64,000 nucleotides of DNA from Pseudorhizobium pelagicum (GCA_000722615.1 JOKI01000009.1:1-64000), one strand, 5' to 3'; counted from the first letter of the stretch, positions 1-8,811 are shown. Numbers and translations: made by a program. Notes: generated by a model from the sequence alone, not told the origin.

Positions 1-2
1 CC

Positions 3-410
3 GTCGTTGCCCAGGAAGTCCGCGAGCTTGCACAGCGCTCGGCCAATGCCGCCAAGGAGATCAAGACGCTGATCACGGCCTCCGCGTCGGAAGTCGACGG
101 CGGCGTCTCGCTGGTCCGCTCCACGGGCGACGCGCTTTTGGAGATCGAAAGCCTCGTCAACCGCGTCAACGGCCACGTGGAGTCGATCGCCACGGCTGCC
201 CGCGAACAGTCGACGGCGCTGGCCGAGATCAACTCGTCCGTCAACCAGATGGACCAGATGACGCAGAAGAACGCCGCCATGGTCGAGGAAACCACGGCTG
301 CGAGCACCACGCTTGCCCAGGAGAGCTTCCAGCTGCAGACCATGCTGCAGAACTTCAAGCTCGACGGCGACCGTCAGACATCCAGCCGCGGCATTCGCAC
401 CGCAGCCTGA
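3..410 (+). CDS. Methyl-accepting chemotaxis protein, 3' end only (partial)
   Basis: The gene enters from outside the window; only the last 135 residues are present, in the frame starting at base 3. They begin with VVAQEVRELAQRSANAAKEI, the conserved hairpin tip of the MCP cytoplasmic signalling domain that binds CheA and CheW. A long heptad helix follows (QSTALAEINSSVNQMDQMTQ, then NAAMVEETTAA), typical of the descending arm of the hairpin. The C-terminus lacks an NWETF-like CheR/CheB tether. Ligand-binding and HAMP domains are outside the window, so the stimulus cannot be inferred. A strong intrinsic terminator follows the stop. Identification as an MCP is secure. Confidence 0.95.
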   Translation, partial: VVAQEVRELAQRSANAAKEIKTLITASASEVDGGVSLVRSTGDALLEIESLVNRVNGHVESIATAAREQSTALAEINSSVNQMDQMTQKNAAMVEETTAASTTLAQESFQLQTMLQNFKLDGDRQTSSRGIRTAA

Positions 411-432
411 TCCACCTCCGTCTTTGAAACAG

Positions 433-468
433 AAAGGTCCGGAAGCATCTGCTTCCGGACCTTTTTCT
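433..468 (+). terminator. Rho-independent terminator of the MCP gene
   Basis: A 13-bp perfect inverted repeat (435-447 paired with 450-462) is followed by a run of T (462-466), about 25 bases after the MCP stop codon. Confidence 0.9.
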
Positions 469-581
469 TTGGTCGCAGGGACGCAGGCTTTCAGGAAAGG
501 CGCACTGCCACGGATGCCGGCCATCGGAACAAATACCGGTTCATCTCATTGCCCGCAGGGAGCAAGCAGGAGAACCAATCC

Positions 582-2243
582 GTGATCAGCGACCTCTGGT
601 ACAAGAACGCCGTCATCTACTGTCTTTCCGTCGAAACCTTCATGGACGCCAATGGCGACGGTGTCGGCGATTTCGAAGGCCTGTCCCGGCGCCTCGACTA
701 TATCGCCGGTCTCGGCGTGACGGCGATCTGGCTGATGCCCTTCCAGCCCTCTCCCGGCAAGGACGACGGCTACGACGTCTCCGATTACTACAATGTCGAT
801 CCCCGCTTCGGTACCCTCGGCGACTTCGTCGACTTCACCCATGGCTGCAAGCAGCGCGGCATCCGGGTCCTGATCGATCTGGTGGTCAACCACACGTCGG
901 ACCAGCACCCCTGGTTCCAGTCCGCCCGCAGCGACCCGAAATCCCCCTATCGCGACTGGTACATCTGGTCGAAGACAAAGCCCGCCGATGCCGACAAGGG
1001 CGTCGTCTTTCCCGGCGTCCAGGAAAGCACATGGACCCGCGACGAGAAGGCGGGCGAGTATTACTTCCACCGCTTCTACAAGTTCCAGCCGGACCTCAAT
1101 ACCGCCAACCCCATGGTGCAGGAGGAAATCCTGAAGATCATGGGCTTCTGGATCCAGCTCGGCGTCAGCGGCTTCCGGATGGATGCTGTTCCCTTCGTCA
1201 TCGCCGAGAAGGGGGCGGAGTTCAAGAAGCCGAAATCGCAGTTTCCCATGCTGCGGACCTTCCGCGAGTTCCTTCAGTGGCGCCAGGGCGACAGCATCAT
1301 CCTCGGCGAGGCCAACATCCTGCCGGAGGACAACATCCAGTACTTCGGCGATGACGGCGACCGTATTCAGATGATGTTCAACTTCCCGGTCAACCAGAGC
1401 CTCTTCTACGCGCTCGCGTCAGGCGACACAGGGCTGCTGGTCAAGGCGCTCGATGAGACAAGGGAAAAGCCGCAGACGGCTCAGTTCGGCCAGTTCCTGC
1501 GCAATCACGACGAACTCGACCTGGGGCGGCTGAGCAAGGAGCAACGCCAGACGGTGTTCGAGGCCTTCGGTCCTGACAAGAACATGCAGCTCTACGATCG
1601 CGGCATCCGCCGTCGCCTCGCCCCCATGCTGGGCGGTGACCAGCGTCGCCTCGAGCTCGCCTACAGCCTGATGTTCTCGATGCCCGGCACGCCGGTCATC
1701 CGCTACGGCGACGAGATCGGCATGGGCGACGATCTCGAACTCCCCGAGCGCAATTGCGCCAGAACCCCGATGCAGTGGTCCGACGAGCCGCAGGGCGGCT
1801 TCACCAGGAGCGACAACCCTGTCCTGCCGGTAATTTCGAAGGGTCCCTTCTCCTACGATCACCTCAACGTCGCCGAACAGCGGCGCCTGCCGACCTCTCT
1901 CCTCAACTGGATGGAGCGGCTGATCCGCATGCGCAAGGAAGTCCCGGAGATCGGCTGGGGCGACTACCGGGTCATCGACACGGGCAAGCCCGGCGTGCTG
2001 GTCATGCGCTACGACTGGCGCAACAATTCGGTGCTGATCGTCCACAACCTCTACCCGGAGCCGGTCGAGATTTTCGTCGACCCCGGCTGTGGCGAGCACA
2101 GCAATCTGCTGATCGACATCGTCGACAGCGAAAGCAGCAAGGCCGACGACAAGGGACAGCACCGGCTGTTGCTGGAGGCGCATGCCTACCGCTGGTTCCG
2201 GGTCGGCGGGCTCGACTACCTCCTGCGGCGCACGGAGATCTAG
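582..2243 (+). CDS. GH13 alpha-amylase family enzyme (trehalose synthase / maltose glucosyltransferase-like)
   Basis: The gene encodes 553 residues with a full GH13 (beta/alpha)8 barrel. The catalytic triad is visible: nucleophile Asp201 in GFRMDAVP, acid/base Glu243 in LGEAN, and transition-state Asp310 in RNHDELDL. The N-terminal opening LWYKNAVIYCLSVETF, the DLVVNHTS motif and LPERNCARTPMQWS resemble trehalose synthases and related alpha-glucosidases rather than secreted amylases; no signal peptide is seen, so it should be cytoplasmic. I chose the GTG at 582 because AGGAGA lies 8 bases upstream; the frame extends to a TTG at 549 without a site. The product specificity (trehalose synthase, oligo-1,6-glucosidase or glucosyltransferase) cannot be settled from motifs. 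It converges with the LysR gene with a gap of only 6 bases. Confidence 0.88.
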   Translation: MISDLWYKNAVIYCLSVETFMDANGDGVGDFEGLSRRLDYIAGLGVTAIWLMPFQPSPGKDDGYDVSDYYNVDPRFGTLGDFVDFTHGCKQRGIRVLIDLVVNHTSDQHPWFQSARSDPKSPYRDWYIWSKTKPADADKGVVFPGVQESTWTRDEKAGEYYFHRFYKFQPDLNTANPMVQEEILKIMGFWIQLGVSGFRMDAVPFVIAEKGAEFKKPKSQFPMLRTFREFLQWRQGDSIILGEANILPEDNIQYFGDDGDRIQMMFNFPVNQSLFYALASGDTGLLVKALDETREKPQTAQFGQFLRNHDELDLGRLSKEQRQTVFEAFGPDKNMQLYDRGIRRRLAPMLGGDQRRLELAYSLMFSMPGTPVIRYGDEIGMGDDLELPERNCARTPMQWSDEPQGGFTRSDNPVLPVISKGPFSYDHLNVAEQRRLPTSLLNWMERLIRMRKEVPEIGWGDYRVIDTGKPGVLVMRYDWRNNSVLIVHNLYPEPVEIFVDPGCGEHSNLLIDIVDSESSKADDKGQHRLLLEAHAYRWFRVGGLDYLLRRTEI

Positions 2244-2249
2244 CACTCG

Positions 2250-3146
2250 TCACGAAGCCGGCTTGTCCGGCTCCTGCAGCGCATCCAGCATCGCCTGCAT
2301 CGCCCGCGTCACATGCCGCTCCCTGTGATGCAGCACCGAGAAGGCCCGCAGCGGCATCGGAAAGTCGACCGCCCGCACCCGGCCGGACGCATGATGCCAG
2401 TCGACCGCCCTGCTCGAGATGACGGTGGCGCTGAGGCCGGCCTCCACGGCGGCGATCACCGCCTCGTTGGAGGGAAGTTCCAGGACGACCGACAGACCCG
2501 CCGGATCGATGTCGAGCGCCTGCAGTTCGCGCTCGAAGGCCGAGCGTGTGCCGGACCCCACCTCGCGCATGACCCAGGTGGTGTCGGTCAGGTCCGCGGC
2601 CTGGATGCGCCGCTGTTCCAGCCAGGGATGCCGATTGCCGACCACGAGGAGCAGGCGGTCGGCGGCGACCTGCGTCCGCACGAGATCTTGAAACTCCACT
2701 TCGCCCTCGACGACGCTGAGCTCCGCCCGCCCGGCGAGCACCGCCTCCGCCGCGCTTCGGGTGTTGCCGACGGTGAGCTGCAGGTCGACGCGCGGAAAGC
2801 GCTCGTGATAGGCGACCAGTCGTGACGGCAGCCAGTAGCTGGCAACCGTCTGGCTGGCATGCACCCGCAGGGTCCCCGATGCGGTTCCGCCGAGATCCGC
2901 CAGCATGTGCTCGGCCGATGCGGCGCGTTCCAGAAGCGCCCTCGCCTCCGGCAGGAACAGCCGTCCCGCCTCGGTCAGCTCGATCCGGCGGCCGATGCGG
3001 TCGAAGAGAACCACGTCATGCCGCCGCTCGAGAACGGAGATGGCGGCGCTGGCCGCCGACTGCGTCATGTTGAGTGCGGCGGCGGCGCGGGTCACATGCT
3101 GCCGCTCCGCCACCTCGATGAACACTCGCAACTGGTCAAGGGTCAT
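2250..3146 (-). CDS. LysR-family transcriptional regulator (YeiE-like)
   Basis: 298 residues. An N-terminal winged helix-turn-helix (residues 1-60; MTLDQLRVFIEVAERQHVTR then AAAALNMTQSAASAAISVLE) is followed by a periplasmic-binding-like effector domain from about residue 90. It is divergently transcribed from a YeiH-type exporter across 106 bases. LysR regulators commonly control the divergent gene, and the yeiE/yeiH pairing is known from enterobacteria, so regulation of the exporter is the natural inference. The effector is unknown; sulfite or sulfate-related compounds are possible by analogy only. Confidence 0.9.
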   Translation of the reverse strand: MTLDQLRVFIEVAERQHVTRAAAALNMTQSAASAAISVLERRHDVVLFDRIGRRIELTEAGRLFLPEARALLERAASAEHMLADLGGTASGTLRVHASQTVASYWLPSRLVAYHERFPRVDLQLTVGNTRSAAEAVLAGRAELSVVEGEVEFQDLVRTQVAADRLLLVVGNRHPWLEQRRIQAADLTDTTWVMREVGSGTRSAFERELQALDIDPAGLSVVLELPSNEAVIAAVEAGLSATVISSRAVDWHHASGRVRAVDFPMPLRAFSVLHHRERHVTRAMQAMLDALQEPDKPAS

Positions 3147-3252
3147 GGCTATCGTTCGCTATTTTCGATCAGATCAACCGATATTACGCGTTGGATTTGT
3201 CTTTGGAAGTACCGGAGGATGGATTTGCGCAATAACAAGCAGTTCTAGAACA
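3147..3252. promoter_or_regulatory. Divergent LysR/YeiH promoter region
   Basis: AT-richer than its flanks and holding imperfect dyads around 3160-3185 (for example CGATCAGATCAACCGAT), as expected for a LysR-type T-N11-A site. The exact operator is not assignable by eye. Confidence 0.45.
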
Positions 3253-4278
3253 ATGACCCAAGCAACATCTTCCGCAGAGCAAATACATCCCGAGCCTCGC
3301 TTCACTCCGCTGGCAACCGGGCTCCTCCTCACCGGTGGCATAGCAGTTGCGGCCCTCGGCTTCCGGACCCTGACGGAGTGGTTGTGGCTGAGCCCGCTGA
3401 TCCTCTCCATCGTCATCGGCATGGTGATCGGCAATGTCGTGAAACTGCCTGCCGCCGCCGCGCCCGGCATCGCGTTTGCCATGCGGCGCCTGCTGCGCCT
3501 CGGCATCATCCTGCTCGGGCTGCAGGTGACGCTCGGCCAGATCCTCTCGCTCGGGTTCGGCGGCCTCGTGGCCGTGACCGCAACCCTCGTCGCCACCTTC
3601 CTGGCGATCCGGTTCGTCGGTCGCGCCATGGGCGTCGACCCGGCATTGACCGATCTGATCGCCGCCGGCACCTCCGTCTGCGGCGCCTCGGCGGTGATCG
3701 CGGCAAACACCGTCGCTGGCGGTCGCGACGAGCAGGTTGCCTACGCCGTTGCCTGCGTCACGATCTTCGGCTCCGTTTCCATGCTGCTGTTTCCGCTGCT
3801 GGCCGCCCCGCTCGCGCTCGACCCGCAGGCCTATGGCGTCTGGACCGGCTCGACCATCCATGAAGTGGCGCAAGTGGTTGCGGCCGCCTTCCAGGGCGGT
3901 GACGTGGCAGGCCAGTCGGGCACCATCGCAAAGCTTGCGCGGGTGATGCTGCTGGCACCCCTCGTCATGGCCATGGCCTATGCAGCCCGCCGCAGCCAGG
4001 GCGGTGGTTCGTCGGCGTCGAGCCCCATGCCCTGGTTCGTCTTCGGCTTCCTTGCCATGGTGCTGATCAACAGCAGCATCGACCTCCCGGCCGTCGCTCA
4101 CGAGGCCGGCGCCCTCCTGTCGAGCTTCCTGCTGTCGATGGGACTGGCCGCCATGGGACTGCACACCACGCTCGGACGGCTGAAGGTGCAGGGCGCGCGG
4201 CCACTGGCGCTCGGCGCCTTCGGCTGGCTGTTCATCTCGCTCTTCGGGCTGATGATGGTGAAGCTCACAGGCTTCTGA
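3253..4278 (+). CDS. YeiH family putative sulfate export transporter
   Basis: About 341 residues, nearly all hydrophobic, with around 10 membrane helices and the UPF0324/YeiH signature segments LSPLILSIVIGMVIGN, DLIAAGTSVCGASAVIAANT and TIHEVAQVVAAAF. The family is annotated as putative sulfate exporters and is linked to sulfonate or cysteate breakdown in some bacteria; the direct substrate here is unproven. The ATG at 3253 starts just before the first membrane helix. The frame is open back to 2905, but that part overlaps the divergent LysR gene and is not membrane-like. No convincing Shine-Dalgarno sequence precedes 3253, so the start is less certain than the identity. Confidence 0.88.
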   Translation: MTQATSSAEQIHPEPRFTPLATGLLLTGGIAVAALGFRTLTEWLWLSPLILSIVIGMVIGNVVKLPAAAAPGIAFAMRRLLRLGIILLGLQVTLGQILSLGFGGLVAVTATLVATFLAIRFVGRAMGVDPALTDLIAAGTSVCGASAVIAANTVAGGRDEQVAYAVACVTIFGSVSMLLFPLLAAPLALDPQAYGVWTGSTIHEVAQVVAAAFQGGDVAGQSGTIAKLARVMLLAPLVMAMAYAARRSQGGGSSASSPMPWFVFGFLAMVLINSSIDLPAVAHEAGALLSSFLLSMGLAAMGLHTTLGRLKVQGARPLALGAFGWLFISLFGLMMVKLTGF

Positions 4279-4285
4279 AGGCCGC

Positions 4286-4930
4286 TCAGGCGGCGCTGAT
4301 CCCGAGCCCGCGCATAAACAGCTGCTCCAGGAAGCGTGCCGCATCCTCGAAGCGCCCCTCGCCGGCCCGGTTCTCGCCCAGCACGGCGCGCACCTGCACG
4401 TCGAAATCGGCATAATGCTGCGTCGTCGCCCAGATCGAGAAGATCAGGTGATAGGGATCGCATCGGGCAAGCTTGCCCGCCTTGATCCACGTGCGGATGA
4501 CCTCCGCCTTCTCGTCGACGAGGGCTTTCAGCGGCCCGTTGATCTCGTCCTCGATATGCGGCGCGCCCTGCAGGATCTCGTTGGCGAAGAGCCGGCTTTC
4601 GCGCGGAAAATCCCGCGACATTTCCAGCTTGCGGCGGATGTAGGAGCGGATCTCCGTTTCCGGATCACCGTCGGCATCGAAGGCCTGGAGCGGCTCAAGC
4701 CAGGTAAACAGCATCCGCTCCAGGAGCGTGCGGTGGATCGCCTCCTTGGTGCGGAAGTAGTAGAGGAGGTTGGGCTTCGACATGCCGGCCGCCTCCGCGA
4801 TCTGATCGATCGTGGCGCCCCTAAACCCGCTGGATGAAAAGACGTCGAGGGCCGCATCGAGAATACGCTCCTCCTTCTCCTCCTGGATCCGCGTCCGCCG
4901 CTGCGTCTTCGCCGCACGTGGTACCGTCAT
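4286..4930 (-). CDS. rutR: TetR-family regulator, RutR-like pyrimidine-utilisation repressor
   Basis: 214 residues. The TetR helix-turn-helix lies near residues 20-65 (ILDAALDVFSSSGFRGATID, then PNLLYYFRTKEAIHRTLL). The C-terminal ligand-binding half contains EILQGAPHIEDEINGPLKAL and the WIKAGKLARCDPYHLIFSIW stretch that resembles RutR, which senses uracil or thymine. Its position divergent from pyrimidine/hydantoin hydrolases supports this. The start at 4930 was chosen because the frame upstream to 5065 (45 residues) is not TetR-like. A RutR-type operator is found at 5058-5073 in the divergent gap. The gene converges with YeiH, 7 bases apart. Confidence 0.87.
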   Translation of the reverse strand: MTVPRAAKTQRRTRIQEEKEERILDAALDVFSSSGFRGATIDQIAEAAGMSKPNLLYYFRTKEAIHRTLLERMLFTWLEPLQAFDADGDPETEIRSYIRRKLEMSRDFPRESRLFANEILQGAPHIEDEINGPLKALVDEKAEVIRTWIKAGKLARCDPYHLIFSIWATTQHYADFDVQVRAVLGENRAGEGRFEDAARFLEQLFMRGLGISAA

Positions 4931-5057
4931 CCCCTCGCCTGCCCTTTCCCGTCCCTGCACCCGGCCACCACCGGATTTCGCGAAGTCACAGGCTTCGACA
5001 TTTGCCGGTGACTTTTCGTGATTTTCGTCTTGAGTGGCGGCGCGGAAATTGTAATGT

Positions 5058-5073
5058 TTTACCAACCGGTCAA
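5058..5073. promoter_or_regulatory. Candidate RutR operator
   Basis: TTTACCAACCGGTCAA matches the E. coli RutR consensus TTGACCA-N2-TGGTCAA in 12 of the 14 defined positions and is an imperfect palindrome. It lies between rutR and the divergent hydrolase gene, where a repressor of both would bind. The match is seen in the sequence; function is inferred. Confidence 0.65.
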
Positions 5074-5196
5074 ATTATCAGCGACAAGTCCAACAAAGGC
5101 AATGCTGAGTTTCACTGCCGACCAACGGCAGGAACGGACCGACGGGAACAGCACGGCCGCGACAATGCGGCCCTAGAACAGGTGAGGACTGAGCTC

Positions 5197-6450
5197 ATGG
5201 TGGCAGCACCCGGAGAGAACCTGCGCATCAACGGCGACAGGCTGTGGGACATGCTGATGGAGATGGCGAAGATCGGCCCCGGCATCGCCGGCGGCAACAA
5301 TCGCCAGACCCTGACGGATGCCGATGCGCAAGGCCGCGATCTCTTCAAGGCCTGGTGCGACGAGGCCGGCCTGACGATGGGCGTCGACAAGATGGGCACC
5401 ATGTTTGCCACCCGCCCCGGCGCCGATCCCGAAGCCCTGCCGGTCTTCATCGGCTCGCATCTCGACACCCAGCCGACCGGCGGCAAATACGACGGCGTGC
5501 TCGGCGTTCTCGCCGGCCTGGAGGTGGTCCGCACGATGAACGACCTCGGCATCGAGACGAAGCACCCGATCACCGTCGTCAACTGGACCAACGAGGAAGG
5601 GGCCCGCTTCGCGCCGGCCATGCTCGCCTCCGGCGTCTTCGCCGGCGTCCATGATCTCGACTATGCCTATGCCCGCAAGGACCCCGAGGGCAAGACCTTC
5701 GGCGACGAGCTGCAGCGCATCGGCTGGCTCGGCGAGGAAGAGGTCGGCGCCCGCAAGATGCACGCCTACTTCGAGTATCACATCGAGCAGGGCCCGATCC
5801 TCGAAGCCGAGGAAAAACAGATCGGCGTCGTCACCCACTGCCAGGGCCTCTGGTGGCTGGAATTCACGCTGACCGGCAAGGAGGCGCACACCGGTTCGAC
5901 GCCGATGACCCTGCGCGTCAATGCCGGTCTCGCCCTGGGCCGCATCCTGGAGATGGTCCAGGCGGTGGCGATGGCCGAACAGCCGGGCGCCGTCGGCGGC
6001 GTCGGCCAGGTGTTCTTCTCGCCCAATTCCCGCAACGTCCTGCCGGGCAAGGTGGTCTTCACCGTCGACATCCGCACGCCGAGCCAGGAGAAGCTCGACC
6101 GCATGCGGGCGAGGATCGAAGCGCAGGCGGCGGAGATCTGCGCCGCGCTTGGCGTCGGCTGTTCCGTCGAGGCCGTCGGGCATTTTGACCCGGTGACCTT
6201 CGACCCTGTCCTCGTCGGTCGCGTCCGCGAGGCGGCCGAAAGACTGGGCTACAGCCACATGAACCTGATCTCCGGCGCCGGCCACGACGCCTGCTGGGCA
6301 TCCCGTGTGGCGCCCTCGACCATGGTCATGTGCCCCTGCGTCGACGGCCTGTCCCACAATGAGGCCGAGGAGATCTCCAGGGAATGGGCGGCGGCGGGCG
6401 CCGACGTGCTGTTCCACGCGGTGGTGGAGACGGCGGAGATTGTGGGATGA
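5197..6450 (+). CDS. Zn-dependent M20-family amidase: beta-ureidopropionase / N-carbamoyl-amino-acid hydrolase / allantoate amidohydrolase
   Basis: 417 residues of the hydantoinase/carbamoylase family. The metal ligands are visible: GSHLDTQPTGGKYDG (His and Asp), TNEEGARFAP (Glu pair), the EYHIEQGP motif and a C-terminal GAGHDACW histidine; the dimerisation (lid) domain occupies the middle. Such enzymes hydrolyse the N-carbamoyl group, releasing ammonia and CO2. With a RutR-like repressor upstream and a dihydropyrimidinase downstream, beta-ureidopropionase of the reductive pyrimidine pathway is the best call. ATG 5197 has a GAGG element 9 bases upstream; the open frame back to 4834 crosses the rutR gene and is excluded. 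Confidence 0.87.
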   Translation: MVAAPGENLRINGDRLWDMLMEMAKIGPGIAGGNNRQTLTDADAQGRDLFKAWCDEAGLTMGVDKMGTMFATRPGADPEALPVFIGSHLDTQPTGGKYDGVLGVLAGLEVVRTMNDLGIETKHPITVVNWTNEEGARFAPAMLASGVFAGVHDLDYAYARKDPEGKTFGDELQRIGWLGEEEVGARKMHAYFEYHIEQGPILEAEEKQIGVVTHCQGLWWLEFTLTGKEAHTGSTPMTLRVNAGLALGRILEMVQAVAMAEQPGAVGGVGQVFFSPNSRNVLPGKVVFTVDIRTPSQEKLDRMRARIEAQAAEICAALGVGCSVEAVGHFDPVTFDPVLVGRVREAAERLGYSHMNLISGAGHDACWASRVAPSTMVMCPCVDGLSHNEAEEISREWAAAGADVLFHAVVETAEIVG

Positions 6451-6490
6451 AGACGAAACCGCTATATTCCGGCGTCGAGAGGATGTCGCG

Positions 6491-6718
6491 ATGTCGGACA
6501 AGGTCACCAACGAGCTCATCTACGAAACGCTCAAGCGCATGCAGAAAACGCTTTCCCTGCACACGCAGTACCATCTTGAGACCAAGGAGCGGCTGGGACT
6601 GGTCGAATATCAGATGGGTGGCATCACAGCCCAGTACGCCAGCATTTCCAAACGCTTGGACCCTGTCGACGAGCGGCTTACACGCATCGAAAAGCGCCTC
6701 GACCTCGTCGAGGCTTGA
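6491..6718 (+). CDS. Small coiled-coil protein of unknown function
   Basis: 75 residues, soluble and charged, with heptad-like repeats in the C-terminal half (ISKRLDPVDERLTRIEKRLD). No signal peptide and no family that I recognise. It starts 40 bases after the hydrolase stop and ends 104 bases before the dihydropyrimidinase, on the same strand, so it is probably co-transcribed. Similar short RLD/RIE-repeat proteins occur in rhizobial genomes as orphan genes with no known role. Confidence 0.65.
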   Translation: MSDKVTNELIYETLKRMQKTLSLHTQYHLETKERLGLVEYQMGGITAQYASISKRLDPVDERLTRIEKRLDLVEA

Positions 6719-6822
6719 GCAGCACAGCAACCACAGCAGACGAACATTACGACGATAGCATCGGGCCTCCGGCTCCGATGCGGCCGGTGGTCCCCGACAT
6801 AAAAACAGAGGGAACGGGACCC

Positions 6823-8277
6823 ATGACCACAGTCATCAAACACGGAACCATCGTCACCGCCGACCTGACCTACAAGGCGGACGTGAAGATCGACGGCGGC
6901 AGGATCGTCGAGATTGGCCCGGACCTCTCGGGCGACACGGTCCTCGATGCCACCGGCTGCTATGTGATGCCGGGCGGCATCGATCCGCATGTGCATCTCG
7001 AAATGCCCTTCATGGGCACCTATTCCGCCGACGACTTCGAAAGCGGCACGCGCGCAGCCCTTGCCGGCGGCACCACCATGGTGGTGGACTTCTGCCTGCC
7101 CGACCCCGGCCAGTCGCTGCTCGACGCGCTGAAGCGATGGGACAACAAGGCGACCCGCGCCAACTGCGACTATTCCTTTCACATGGCGGTGACCTGGTGG
7201 GGCGAGCAGGTCTTTGACGAGATGAAGACCGTCGTGCAGGACAAGGGCATCAACACCTTCAAGCACTTCATGGCCTACAAGGGCGCGCTGATGGTCAACG
7301 ACGACGAGATGTTCGCCTCGTTCTCGCGCTGCGCCGAGCTCGGCGCGCTGCCGCTCGTCCATGCGGAAAACGGCGACGTCGTTGCCGCCATGCAGCAGAA
7401 GCTGATGGACGCCGGCAACAATGGCCCCGAGGCGCATGCCTATTCGAGGCCCGCCTCCGTCGAAGGGGAAGCCACCAACCGCGCGATCATCATCGCCGAC
7501 ATGGCCGGCGCGCCGCTCTATGTCGTCCACACCTCCTGCGAACAGGCTCATGAAGCCATCCGCCGCGCCCGGAGTAACGGCATGCGCGTCTATGGCGAGC
7601 CGCTGATCCAGCACCTGACGCTCGACGAGAGCGAGTATTTCGACAAGGACTGGGACCATTCCGCCCGCCGGGTGATGAGCCCGCCCTTCCGCAGCAAGAC
7701 CCACCAGGACTCGCTCTGGGCAGGCCTCGCGTCAGGCTCGCTGCAGGTGGTGGCGACCGACCACTGCGCCTTCACCACCGACCAGAAGCGCACTGGGGTC
7801 GGCGATTTCCGCAAGATCCCGAACGGCACCGGCGGTCTGGAAGACCGCATGCCGATGCTCTGGACCCAGGGCGTCGCCACCGGCCGCATCACCATGAACG
7901 AGTTCGTCGCGGTGACCTCCACCAACATCGCCAAGATCCTCAACGTCTACCCTCGGAAGGGCGCCATCCTCGTCGGCGCCGATGCCGATATCGTCGTCTG
8001 GGACCCGAGCAAGGAAAAGACGATTGCCGCGAGCACCCAGCAATCGGCGATCGACTACAACGTCTTCGAGGGCAAACAGGTTAAGGGCCTGCCGCGCTAC
8101 ACGCTGACTCGCGGCAAGGTGGCGATCGACGACGGTGCGGTGAAGACGGAAGAAGGCCACGGCCAGTTCGTCAGCCGCGAGCCCCATCCGGCGGTCAGCA
8201 AGGCACTCTCGACCTGGAAGGAAGTGACCGCGCCGCGCAGGGTGGAGCGCAGCGGGATACCGGCGAGCGGGGTGTGA
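6823..8277 (+). CDS. hydA: Dihydropyrimidinase (D-hydantoinase)
   Basis: 484 residues, the usual length for the cyclic amidohydrolase family. The binuclear zinc site is complete: His56 and His58 (DPHVHLE), carbamylated Lys153 (AYKG), His180 (LVHAENGD), His236 (VVHTSCE) and Asp313 (ATDHCAF). It opens the ring of 5,6-dihydrouracil or dihydrothymine, giving N-carbamoyl-beta-alanine for the upstream hydrolase. GAGGGAAC precedes the ATG at a normal distance. The dihydropyrimidine dehydrogenase genes (pydA/pydB or preTA) that usually complete the pathway are not in this window; a hydantoinase role is the alternative. Confidence 0.93.
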   Translation: MTTVIKHGTIVTADLTYKADVKIDGGRIVEIGPDLSGDTVLDATGCYVMPGGIDPHVHLEMPFMGTYSADDFESGTRAALAGGTTMVVDFCLPDPGQSLLDALKRWDNKATRANCDYSFHMAVTWWGEQVFDEMKTVVQDKGINTFKHFMAYKGALMVNDDEMFASFSRCAELGALPLVHAENGDVVAAMQQKLMDAGNNGPEAHAYSRPASVEGEATNRAIIIADMAGAPLYVVHTSCEQAHEAIRRARSNGMRVYGEPLIQHLTLDESEYFDKDWDHSARRVMSPPFRSKTHQDSLWAGLASGSLQVVATDHCAFTTDQKRTGVGDFRKIPNGTGGLEDRMPMLWTQGVATGRITMNEFVAVTSTNIAKILNVYPRKGAILVGADADIVVWDPSKEKTIAASTQQSAIDYNVFEGKQVKGLPRYTLTRGKVAIDDGAVKTEEGHGQFVSREPHPAVSKALSTWKEVTAPRRVERSGIPASGV

Positions 8278-8360
8278 TGCCTGCCATGACTCGGAACCAC
8301 CCGACACCCGCCTCACAAGAGGAATCGGCTCATACGTGCAAACGGCGCAGCGGCACTCCG

Positions 8361-8406
8361 ATCTCCCCCCTTGAGGGGGAGATGTCACGAAGTGACAGAG
8401 GGGGGT
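8361..8406 (+). repeat. Palindromic intergenic repeat, left inverted end (R1)
   Basis: The stem ATCTCCCCC/GGGGGAGAT with a short TTGA-containing loop is followed by a second hairpin (GTCAC-GAA-GTGAC) and AGAGGGGGGT. Its outer parts recur inverted at 8812-8856. Confidence 0.85.
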
Positions 8407-8424
8407 GCCTTGGAGGAACGGTCG

Positions 8425-8802
8425 TTGCCCCACTTTGAAGTTGCTCCGGCCAATCGAAAGAATGCCAAGCGCATGCGGCGGGTGATGACAGACGCCGAGC
8501 TGAAGCTCTGGAATGAGCTTCGAGCCCATCGGTTGATGGGTTTGAGCTTCCGCCGGCAGATGCCGATTTCAGGCTATATCGTCGACTTCGCTTGCCCACT
8601 GCACAAGCTGGTGGTCGAGGTCGATGGCTCGCAGCATGGCAATGCCGCGGATCAGGAATATGACCGCTCAAGAACAGAGCGACTGCAGTCCCTCGGGTGG
8701 AAGGTCTTGCGGGTCTGGAATGACGAGGTCCTGAACGATATCGACAATGTCTGCTCAGGTATCATCCGCACGATTGGAATGGAGCATTTCGATGCAAAGT
8801 GA
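8425..8802 (+). CDS. DUF559 endonuclease-domain protein (copy 1)
   Basis: About 125 residues. The DUF559 fold of the PD-(D/E)xK / very-short-patch-repair nuclease group is visible: FRRQMPISGYIVDF supplies the Asp, and LVVEVDGSQH supplies the ExD-like pair, followed by RLQSLGWKVLRVWNDEV. I chose TTG 8425 because GGAGGAACGG lies upstream at a normal distance; the frame also opens at 8371, but that part is translated repeat sequence. The gene fills almost all the space between two inverted palindromic repeats. Biological function of DUF559 proteins is unknown; nuclease activity is predicted from the fold. Confidence 0.8.
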   Translation: MPHFEVAPANRKNAKRMRRVMTDAELKLWNELRAHRLMGLSFRRQMPISGYIVDFACPLHKLVVEVDGSQHGNAADQEYDRSRTERLQSLGWKVLRVWNDEVLNDIDNVCSGIIRTIGMEHFDAK

Positions 8803-8811
8803 GTGCGGCTT

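Noticed and set aside
3184..4413. 409-residue antisense frame opposite YeiH
   Set aside because: Shadow of a high-GC membrane gene; composition is nonsensical for a protein.
8361..8406. Rho-independent terminator of the dihydropyrimidinase gene
   Set aside because: The hairpin is strong but has no T tract and recurs as a dispersed repeat; a terminator role is secondary at best.
8371..8424. Upstream extension of DUF559 copy 1 into the repeat
   Set aside because: The added residues are translated palindrome; a TTG with Shine-Dalgarno sequence at 8425 fits the family length.
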